Positions 24,801 through 36,800 of a DNA stretch of 64,000 nucleotides are shown piece after piece (position 1 is the first letter of the stretch; the number at the start of each line of letters is the position of its first letter). The DNA is from Xanthostigma xanthostigma (Eukaryota; Arthropoda; Insecta; Raphidioptera; Raphidiidae), in NCBI GenBank assembly GCA_963575645.1, contig OY754476.1, positions 4,464,001-4,528,000 on the forward strand. Reading direction: 5' to 3'. The notes beneath the pieces are model-generated. The model searched no databases. It saw only the letters and a list, made by a program, of their open reading frames with translations, and was not told the origin of the DNA. Both the position numbers and the translations under genes were made by a program.

Positions 24801-27800
24801 AAACAATTTAATTGGAACATCTATCTAACTATCTATTTTATTAATTGCTAGCTATTTTAAAATATACATGGGCGTATATGTGTGTATGTCGAGCACTCCG
24901 GCTGCGCCGTCGTGCTCGAAAAAAAATAGCGTAAAGTATTCGTGGATAACTGGTCTTTAAAACACTTGCTCAATTTCGAGCACTCCGGCTGCGCCGTCGT
25001 GCCGAGCAGTTTTAAACGATATTCAGTTTTTTTACATCCTCGATCTAGATATATGGTTGTTAAGTTCGTTGCGCCATCTATTGAATATTCACTCAATCCA
25101 GTCAACAGGTATTGCCATCTTATATGGTTGTTAAGTTCGTTGCGCCATCTATTGAATATTCACTCAATTCAGTCAACAGGTATTGCCATCTTATATGGTT
25201 GTTAAGTTCGTTACGCCATCTATTGAATATTCACTCAATCCAGTCAACAGGTTCGCCATCTTATATGGTTGTATTATGACTGTCAAGGAATAGACAAATA
25301 ATTTGCAATAAAATAATATTGCGACTATAAATTGAAATGTAAGCTATCCTATCTTTCAAGTTGGGTCGAATTGCACACGGTTTGCAAATCAAATTTAAAA
25401 TCGGTTCAGTAGTTTAGGAGTTCATCGCGGACAAACATGTGACACGTAATTTTTATATATTAAGATAATGTGTTAATAGCCATTCAGTTAGTCCAGTCAG
25501 ATTAGTTGAGGATGTCGTATATAATTTTTGATTTCTCGTCATGGAACAGCCAGTTGACGGCAACTTTTGATAATGAAACAATGATTTGAGTAGCATCGTG
25601 TGCAAACTTTGGTTACTAACTAGTTAGTGATTTTAGTTAGTAATCAGTTTAGTTTCATTTGAGTAGCTTCGTGTAAGAAGGGCCTTAGTAGAAAGTATTA
25701 AAATGCATTGTCAGAAAGGTAGATGCTGCTTTCCTTCATATAAAATTATTGAAATCTCAAGGTAATCTTGATCTATCAGTAGAATATCTTTTTTTTTATT
25801 GTTTTCGCATCGTCAATCATTTCAATTGTTTTTATGATATATAACCAATTATAACTTAACAGTCGAGTCTTCGCCTCCTAAATGGACATCAAAAGTTTGG
25901 CTATAAACTATTTTGTCGTATAAAACATGTTGATTACAGCTTTTGAATTGAAATTATCGCGAGTTAATATTTTTATGGCCCTGAATTTTGATCTAGTTTT
26001 ACAAATATCATGAAAAGAATAAAATCAACTTTGTAGTGCCGGTTAGCAGATACGATGAATAATAAAACGGCGCTCTTTGAAATTTGACGTCCGTGACGCG
26101 TATTCCATCCTAGCTTTTAAGCCACCGAACTGTAGTTTTGGATTGACTTATATCAATCTAGTGCGAACAGGGACTTATACACGGTGTAGAAACTACAGCT
26201 GTACAGCACACACATACAAAACACCCAGGTATACCTATATATACGTACACGCGGACACATAATATAGTATAAAAGTATTCCAGGAAAGAAGCTTAATGGG
26301 TGGTCCGTACTCTGCAGGCTTGTTCATATTCTGTTGCTTCTATAATATCTTTATTAGTACTGAAACTGCTGTTAGTGGAAGCCCCCTAGTTGATGTCTTT
26401 ATTTGACTGACGTATTGCCATGCCTCGGCCGTTGTTATTAAGATACACATACGCTATATTGTACGTTCTACAGTGTGTCTCATAGAGTTCAAACCATCCA
26501 AACACGCGTTTTCAATAAGTTTGTTTGATTCGTAGACAAAATGCCCCTCTATTAAAGATGACGATTTTTGACAAAATAAAAAATCTCTCATGCCATGCCG
26601 GGCTGCAGAAACCATTGTCAGAAAATCTGATTTGGCTGCAATTACCTTAAATTGTGACTGCACATACCTATTTCTCCATTTAGAAAAGCATAGTAGAATT
26701 TTAAATCGATCCTGCTCGAAAAATAATTAATTACGTGTATTCAGCATAGTTTTTTTTAATTAATAAATTTATTAATACTATATAGCAACCGGGCCCGACT
26801 TCGACCGAATTTTCGCGGACTTTTTCAATGGAATATAGTCGTATTTTTCCGGCGTTGCCCAGGAGTAACGACACCCTGTTATGAGAGCATAATGAGAAGT
26901 CAAATACAGTGTAACCTCTTTATAACGAATCTCAAGGGACCGAGCATTTTTTTTGTTATAAAGAGTTTTCGTTATATGGAGGGAAGAAAGAAAAATAACC
27001 AAATTTCACCTAATTCGTTTATTCCAAGCACTTTGCTGACGTTTTTTGCTATGCCAATATTTGTTTTGTATTTTATTAAGTATCTTATGCATGACTTGGG
27101 ATGTGGTGGAATCATCTTCATTAAACAATAGGAATTTTTCGATAAGTTTGTCGGCATCAAGTGTTTGTTGAATGTTGCTGATTGTTCAGAATCGTCCTCT
27201 TTACGTCTGTAAATATTTGCTGACGCCTAAATATGAACATATTTCTTCGTAATAGAGAATGGCAGTTGCGCTATAAAGAGGGTATTAATATATGGGCTTT
27301 AAGGTAAACCAACCAAATTGTAAAAATTTCTACGTTATAGGGAGTTTTTCGTTATAACGAATGACGTTATAAAGAGGTTACACTGTATGTGGAAGTCAAA
27401 AAAAAAGTTTCCGGCTAGGAGCACTTGCGCACTGCACGTCGTGTGAAATCTGAAGTTGAATGACTTGTTGCGGCTTATAAATATACCTTGACAACACGTT
27501 ACGAATATATACAGTATGTAAACACGTAAGGTGCACATAGGGAAATTAACATTGGGAAAAAATGACTGGATCAGAGTGAGCCTTGAAATCTTGTTTTTCA
27601 ATTTGACAGATATTCTTGTGCAAAATGAATGTGTAGGTATACTACCGAAGAAAATATTCAAATGATTACAATATAATTCGACTTTTTTTATTAATGGGAC
27701 ATTAAATTCCCAAAAATACTTAAATATGGTGCGAGATCAAATATCTCCGCCTATTCGTGTTGAACCTAAAGATATTGGGTCACTGAATTACCAACGCGCA

Positions 27801-30800
27801 TACGTCATATACCAGTCAGACAAATGGAGTTGTTTTTTTTGTTTTATTTTTGTACAAAAAAATTAAAATAATGATTTATAAGAGCTTTTTATTATTAAAA
27901 AAGCCAAGTAAAATAAAAATAAATCAAAATAAAATAGTAATCCTAAAGATTACCACGATAATTCAATAGAAATAACAATTAATGCAGTCATGGCTAACTC
28001 TGATCCAAGTATTTTTTCCCAATGCTAATTTCCCTATGTGCACCTTACGCGTTTACATACTGTAGAAATAGGTATATTATATAATATATATTATAATACC
28101 TATATTATGTCTAAAAATTAATTAAATTAAATTAAATAATTTTGCGAAAAAATAGTGAAATCAAGCACTTCTGGAATCATAAGAAACGTTTCATCAAAAT
28201 TCGTGAAATAGTTTTTTTGAAGTGAAAACTTCTTTAGCGGCGTTGTACACTTTTTTTTGTAATGGGTAAAAAATGTTAAACTCGCGTCAGATTGAAAATT
28301 CGTAAGACCTGATCGAAAATTCGTAAGACAAAATTCGTAAGACGGAAACTTTTGTACACTTTTTTTGTAATGGGTGAAAAATGTTAAACTCGCGTCAGAT
28401 TGAAAATTCGTAAGACGAAAACTTTTGTACACTTTTTTTGTAATGGGTAAAAAATGTTAAACTTGCGTCAGGACACGTGACCTGATCGGAAAATTCGTAA
28501 GACGTTAATATTCAAGTTTTCACTTCTGCCGGCACTCCCGGAGTGCAACCCGTCTTTTTTTTTTTAGTTAAATTCGTTCAAACACACCCATATAAAGAAT
28601 TTAATATATTTTATATATAACACTCAAATAATGGGATGTTATTTAAAAATTGTCGATTGGATAACTCACAAAGGGTTAATGACCGGAATAATCTTTTTTT
28701 TTTGTACGTGACGGATACCTTGGTATGCATAATATGATACAGTTATTAGTATAATACTCCTATCTTGATTATCATAATGTGTGGATATGAAATTATAATT
28801 AATTGATTAATTAATCTATACTGGCGTTTCTTGTTAAATCATCGGATTTCGGTTTCGTATATTATTGATATGAAATTTATCTGCATTTATATATACTTAA
28901 TTACGTTAATTGTTTACCTATAAAAAATGTGAAAGAAAATACAGTGTAATACGAACGATTAATTGTCTATAATTTTACCAATACAGACATTTAAAGAAAG
29001 TTTGAATTACTCGTTGATCTATGAAATAAAAAAAATCTAAAATATTTAAAATCGTTAATGCTATAAAACATATTTTATTAATTAGGAAATCTTTGAGATA
29101 TATCTGAAATTGTTACATTTATATATACAGTAGTTCCTCGCCTATCGCGGCTTCAGTTTAAGGAGAAAAAGTTATCAGTACTTACAGTAAAAAAAAATAT
29201 ATTAATTAACGAAAGGTAATCAAAGCTCAGTATTTAAAAATACGTAGTTACACAGTTCAATGTTTTCACATTGGTTTATCACCTTTTATAAACACATAAT
29301 ATGCGGATCTCTCTCCAATCCACGGTTTCTTCACGTTTTCTAAAAGGACCTAAGCGACACGGTAGACGAGAGTCGAGAGATTACTATAATTGCTTAATAT
29401 ATTTCTTATTTCAGTGAACAGTTTTAGGACTGCCTCGAAATGAGATGAAGAAGGAGTTGAACATAATATTATTATACGCAGGATCAGTCAATTAGTTCCG
29501 ACATATTGACAGGTTCTACTGCGTGTACTTTGTCGCCCCTCAAAATTTGCAAATTGACTGCGACAATGCGTGTACTGTTGACTAATTTCATTACGGATAT
29601 GTGACGTTCCACTGTACATGTGATACACTGGCGCTAAAATAACTTCCTTGTATAAAAGCTGTATGACTAGTTTTTTTTCTATCTTTTACGTGAAGTACCT
29701 ACTTTATATATATATATGCTATAAACAAATATTGTATTTACAAGCATGCAATAAATTGTGACTTCCACAACAATCTCACCTTGAATAAATATTAATAATT
29801 ATTAATTTATTGATGTCACTGTCGATACTCAAATCCAAAACTCCCAGATAGGCGCTGCTTGAGTTCTTTGTTATTCCAAAGTGCCTTGATATCAGCGTTG
29901 CCAGACGTCCCGATTTTGGCGGGATGTCCCGATTTTTAAATCAAAATTAAATGTCCTGCGCGGGACAGGCTCAGTCCCGCTTTTCGGGGATAACTTTAAA
30001 AGAAGTTAAATCTTCACAGAAATATCATGAATAAGTAATTCTTATAAATAATTATTCTCTTATTGTAAGTTGCAATTCGTAACACTCACTCCACAGATTA
30101 TTGTTTGAAACGCCATATTTTTCTAATGAATAAAACTTTTTTGATTTTGATTTCTGTTTTTTTTTTTTTTTTTTTATTCTAAAGACGAATAAGACTCAAC
30201 TAATTAACGATAGGGTAAATCTGATTTAAAATATTATATTTTTATTAAAATACATTTTCTATGGCTATTTTTGCTATTGTCACGTAAAAGTAATTTTAAT
30301 TTAAATAAAAAGATAAATAGGTATTTGAAAACTTCTGATTATATACGTTTTTTTACTATGTCCCGCTTTCGACGAAAGAATCCCGCTGTTTTCACTCACA
30401 GAGTTCCAAAATTCCGACTTGTCAAAAAAAAAACTGACAACGCTGCTTGATATAGACATTAATTTTATTTGTGACCCAATATTGCATACTGAGCTCATAT
30501 TGAGACTGTAAATTATAGACGCTCGACAAATGACAATTGGGGTCGTTATCGTTCACTCATAGTGTATTTAAATCGCGCATTTTGATCGGTCAAAATCTGT
30601 TCGTCAACAACTGTCGCGCAGGCGTGAATGGGGAGGAATGTTGAATTCTGTATTTTTTTTTTGTTTTTTTTTTTTACTTTTTGTTTATCTACCAGACTTG
30701 CTAAGTTGTAAGTTCATTATTTATTTTTTGTATTTGTCGAAACAAATGTTCATTTGTTGGCGTGTAAAACAGCCGGCTTGTTTTAATCATCCGCGACATC

Positions 30801-33800
30801 CATGATAATAAAAAAGGTGTGCTTGATCTCGCGCTTCAGTTTAAAAAAAAGTGTCGACACTTTCGACACTATTGTGTTTGTTATACAAAAGTGTAACCAT
30901 AGATTCAGTGTAAATTTACTGAAATATCTCTACACACACGCCTACACATTATTAATATGAATGCGTTTTTTCCATAATAACATCTCTTGCTAGGCGTAGG
31001 TATATTAATAGGACAGTCTGGTGTAACGGTTAATGTTAGGGTTACCAGATTGGCGGGACTTGGCTGGATTGTCCAGCAATTTTACACTTTGTCCAGTGTC
31101 CCCGTTTTATACTAAATGTCCAGCTAAAAATAAAAAACATGCACCGCCAGAGCTAATAATTCGATTAAACTTTGAAGAAAACTACTAATTTTTAAATCTT
31201 TTCTAAATACAGAGAAAGGTTCTAAAATGATAAAGGCGGCTAAGGGAAATACTAAATATAGGTCGCAAAAAAGTGACTGTTAAATTAAGCTACCTCTGCT
31301 TTTGTACCAATTTCATCTGTTTAGCTCAATAGTTCATATTTTCGTTTTTCTTATAACAATAGTAATACCTACATAAGTAAGTACATATTACTTAATTATA
31401 TGTCGTGTTTCGGTTGATTAATGCAGATTTTTATTTTGTCCAGCCTAAAATAATGACTTTATTTGTCGAGCGTCTATAATCTATGATATGAAATCGCTTG
31501 TTTGACGTTGACTTTATTATTTTGTGATTAGATCAACCGCCGCGGTCCGGATACAGATTGGCGAACCCTGCTCTAAGTCTAGTCTGACTCTGACCGCAGT
31601 CGGACATCTTTGTCAGAAACTGACTTCGTCGGTGGTCAGTACGGAACATTTCACCTAACACTCCTTTGCTATCGGCATCAACGCTCCACATTTTATAAAT
31701 ACCTCAGCAATAATAACAAAATAATACTTACTTTCGATAAATCTTCTAAGTTCTAATCCTGCAGTTGTAACCTTTTCTATTCAATGTCGACAGTTACACG
31801 CAAATTTAATGCTGGATTTGTAAATTGGTTGTCTGTAAAGTCGGTTTACGGACGATAGTTTTACGTGATAACGTATTCCGCTCGAAAATCATATTTAATA
31901 ATGTATAACCTAAATTTTAGTAGCTGTCAAACTATATTTTTACCGACTAATAATTTGATCAACCAAAGCAAAATACATATTTTTAAGCAATTATAAAAGA
32001 CATTTAAAAGAATGTATATATATTATATATTTGTTAACAAACCGTATAATTTATCTGCTGTTATGAAATGCAGATCCATTATCGTTATACTTTGGCTTGG
32101 ATGAATCGGTAATAATTATATGACACAAAAAATATCCGTGCAAAAACGAACAAATAACGATGTATTATCTGAAAAATTGCTTTAAAAATTCGATAATTTA
32201 TGAGTTTTATTAGATATCTTGATTTTAAGTCTTAATTTCCAAGGTTTATAAAACAAAGGCCATCTGTCAGAAGTAGCTTTCGCTGGAACAGCCGAAAAAA
32301 ATGTTGAACGCACACTACTCTCTGACGTCACGCGAGAAGAGTGAAATGCGTACAAGCCGACGCCGATCGTGCTTCTCTATCGCTTATAATGCGCTTTCGC
32401 TTGCACGCACAGGGTCAGGCGGAACGTTACGGCGTTACACTTTTTCGTACGTGCAGCTGGTGTTTTCATCAATTTATAAGACGTTATCACGTCAAAAAAC
32501 CGTTCGACTTTAGATTTGACGGCTAGACTTCTATTTAAATAATTAATCATTCTTTGCATAAAGCTATTATATTTCGCACGAACTGTTAGAATTGTGTATA
32601 GGTAGTGCATTTTTTTTTCTTTATCATCTTTGGCGTCAGCGCAGCTAAGCGATGTCACGCATGCTGTTTAAATAACAGCTAATAATTAATTTTACGCTTA
32701 AACAGATCATTTAATCAAATCTTTGATTAACGTCTGATTAGAACTCTTCAATAAATTGAAACATTAATGTATTAATTATATATTTTTTTTGTTAATATAT
32801 TGTCTGAAAAATTGGTCGATAATTTTATTTATTGAACAGATCATTTAATGTTTGTCAGATTTTATAATTTGGTTCAAATTGGCTTATATGTTCGTTCTGA
32901 ATAATAAAAAACCCCTTTGCACTCAGGGAGTGCCGGCGGAAGTGAAAACTTGAATATTAACGTCTTACGAATTTTCGATCAAAATGGTTTGTATCATAGA
33001 TTGCATTTTTATGTACGATATTTCAACGCTAGATAACGTTGTATAAATAAAAGTTTTCGTCTTACGCATTTTCGATCAGGACACGTGACCCTGACGCTTG
33101 TTTAACATTTTTTACCCATTACAAAAAAAAGTGTACAACGCCGCTAAAGAAGTTTTCACTTCAAAAAAAATTCCATGAAAAGTATATCGACAGGTTTCTG
33201 TACGTAAATTTAAAATTGACAGAATAACTGAAAGAGTAAAGAAGAAACACATAGTAACATCATAACGAATCAAAAACAAAGGCATTGTCAGATTTTTTAA
33301 TCATGTATAAAAATAATTGACTTGTGCCATGTGTATCAATTATAATAAACTAGCGGCCCGGTTCGGCTTTGCCCGAATATGTGAATTGTTACCATGTTCG
33401 TTGATTTACGTTGCTAAATTGGTGATTTGCTTTTGAACTAATAGATTTGAGCAAATTTCTAACAGATATCGCTATTTGATACCAAATCAGGAAACCTAGC
33501 CTGCTATGCCTGCTGTGTTTTCTGGCGCATGCGAGATGGCGCTACTATTACTACCTGCGGTTTTTCTGTTAGATGACAGAACGATTGAGATTTTAAACAG
33601 TTGTGTGTTTGCTTCTGTGTTTATTGTTTGTCTATGAAACACATGTGACGTAGAATTAATAATACCATTGAGCAAATTGCGACTTCTAACAGATAGATGG
33701 CGCTATGTGGCTCAAAAGCAAACGAGAAGGTTTTTTGAGAAAATACCGTAATTTTGTACAAAAAATTTAATAAAAACTATCCTATAGCCCAAGTTGCACC

Positions 33801-36800
33801 AAGCCAGACACATTTACAAAATTTCATTAAAATCTGTTCAGTGGTTTCGGAGATTACCGCGACCAAAATTGTGACACGGGAATTTTATATATATAGATGA
33901 GCGTGTGTATAATTAAATAAACATTTGACAACCTTGTTCGGGCGGCCCGAACCCACCTCATAGGCGGCAAAATGCTTTCACTTCGTCCTCAACAAAGCTG
34001 GGCTCTTGGGTACGTAATAAATAATGCATTTATAAAACAGGGATGTACATTGTACGATATGCATATAAAATTATTTATAGGGCGTAAGACAGCTGTGTGA
34101 ATGAATTTTCGAATAATTTTATTTATTTCTGGCTACAACATGAGTACACTAAGGGAATAATCATCGGTTTTCGAGCGTCTATAAACTACAATATCTCTCT
34201 TAAGATTATTTTTTTGTTAGTCGTACTAAAATATGTAAAATTTTTAATAAAGGGTTAAATTTCAATTTTTAAACAATTTTTTTCGCTATTTGGGTCAAGA
34301 CACTTTTTTCAGCCCCCAAAAAGCATCTTTAAAACGGCCTTATTGGAGCATGATGACATGGATTCCAATATTTGGACCAAATTTCGTTAAAATTAACTAA
34401 CTCTTTCAAAAGCTAATTTCCGCATACAGATATATGCAGATTACAGATAATATATGCATAAAAAATTCCAAAAATGGTACCAAATCGTTCAGGAAGCTAT
34501 AAAACATCGCTAATTAAAGTTGGTTCGCCCCGTCGATCCCGCCAAAGGTATAATGTGCCATATATAGCAAATATACTAAAAACAAATCACAAAATACATA
34601 CATATGTACATACATCGACTCGAAAAACATTACCCTTCTTCTGAGGCAGTCGGGTAACAAAAACGCTGTGTGTATGATTCTTCCGACGTCTATAATCTAT
34701 TATTTTCAGAGCTTGCAGCGAAAAATGGACGCATTTATTGAGGGGTTAAAAATCGCTTTAAGAGTATTCGTCCCAGCAAACACCCCCTGCACCCTTCATC
34801 TCAAATCTTTTCCCCTCGCCTAAAAACGGTTTGCGCTCTCCCGACGCTATTTTTAAAGCTAAAGGGTTCTGGTAAACGCCAAATGAAAGACAAAGAATTA
34901 GACTACAGATCCTTCAGGCGAATTTTTTGAAAAAAAGTTTCGTCTACTTGTGAAATATTACGTAACTTATTATTTTTTTCAAAAGGTTATAAGTTTTTTC
35001 AGAATTTTTTTTACCAGAACCCTCTAGCTTTAAAAATAGCATCGGGAGAGCGCGAACCGTTTTTAGGCAAGGGGAAAAGATTTGAGATGAAGGGCGCAGG
35101 GGGTATTTGCAGGGACGAATACTCTTAACTTGAAAATCTCAATGCATTTATTGTCTATGGCAGGGGCGGGCAAATCTTTTGATCGCGCCGGGCCACATAG
35201 CTGAGGAAAATTTGACCGCGGGCCAAAAATTTGCAGAGCAAAAAAAAAGGTCCTCACAATCTATTTCCGCATTTGGAGAGCAAAAAAAAAGCTCCTTACG
35301 TCCTTTTTTTTCGTCTGTTCTGGCCCTTGCTACTTCTTTACTATTTTTCTAAAATTTTTAAAATGCTTCGTGGGCCGGACTGCGCTGCGGGCCGGATCCG
35401 GCCCACGGGCCGCCATTTGCCCAGGCCTGGTCTATGGTCATCATAATACTTAATTAATTATTATCAGTCGAATCGGTTTTACTATAGGGCATAGGTGCGT
35501 GCGTACCAAGGCAAACTCGCTATGCTATGCGATGACCGACCGCATGGCCCATAGGTACCTATCCGTTGCGTGTATTTAGGATGCGATTGGGTATAAGTAG
35601 TTAGTGGCAGGCACTGGCGTCGTTCCGTACGTAGAAATACAACTTGTTCAATGTCCATTTTTCTTATAGTTGTCAGTTGTAGTGCAGTACGCTATGCCTG
35701 GCTATGCGGTGCGCGGTTTAATATAGTGTGAACGCGAATACGCACCGGGGCGGTCATCGAGCCAACGATTCTCAATTCTGAACTGTCAAATACGGCAGGT
35801 TTTCTTCTAGGTACATGTGAACCGAAGCAAACGTCAGAACTTGAGATATGTCTTTATTATTGTAGAGAGTGTATACTGTATATAGTTAAGTCAGTTTTTA
35901 AGAAAGCCGCCCCGCCGCTTTTCGGCACAAGGAGACAGATTTAGTGAACTGTTGAGTGCGTTTGAGTGAAATAGAACATATTCTCACCATGGCTTAACGT
36001 TTTATTACTATAGGTAGTAGTGTTCGTGGTATAGAAGACTAAAATTATTTAGAATTTAGGGGACCGACCAAACCTTTTCGAACGATAAAATAACTTAATT
36101 CAAAGAATACAATTCGGAAACTGCAGTACGTTTGGTGAAGCAATTTTTTTTGGTTTCCTGTTTTTTTTTTAATGGTTTTGTGTTTTATATGTTGTATGAA
36201 TGCCAATCTTTGAAATTTTGACTTCGAAGATTCGGCAGTGAAGTAATAAAGATATGAAACCAAATTTTAAAAATCAATCTCTATTGAAGTTTGGAGCTTT
36301 ATCTAATCATGATTGTAAGTTCTTTTTTATGCCAGGATTAATTTTTTATAATAAATATTTTTACGTAATCTATTCGAATTATTTTTAAATGATGAAATTA
36401 AAAATACTCGCCACCCAAGCATTCAAGTGAACATAAGTTATATTTTATTGCATTAATACTTAGATGCGGTCATAGCTGATCATGACTGCGGAATCGAGAT
36501 TTTGAGTGTACACTGTACACATATTAAATTAAAATTGTGTTTGGTGTATTTTATTTTAATAATACATACAGTAGAACTTCGATAATCTGCACAATAATAT
36601 GCGTATATTAAACATAGTTTTTAAAAAAACGAGCCGACTGAATTTATGTAGTATAGCTTTGCAATCACACTAAAAATATAAATTCATTAGCTTTAAGTAA
36701 CCATCATTTTCCATTTTTAAAGACTCCCTAAAATTACTCCAATAATATATCATTTAATTTATTTATTTGTTACGTCTTTTCGGGAATGCTCTGCAAGAGG

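Noticed and set aside
25050-25260. Regular repeats that might suggest CRISPR
   Set aside because: The units are 71 bp, directly adjacent, with no unique spacers, and the genome is eukaryotic. It is a minisatellite in a Helitron.
26454-26663. 69-codon minus-strand open frame in patched intron 1
   Set aside because: No recognisable domain or splice context; likely chance in this AT-rich intron.
31622-31638. Another possible Ci site (TCGGTGGTC)
   Set aside because: It differs from the consensus at a core G, so it was not counted.
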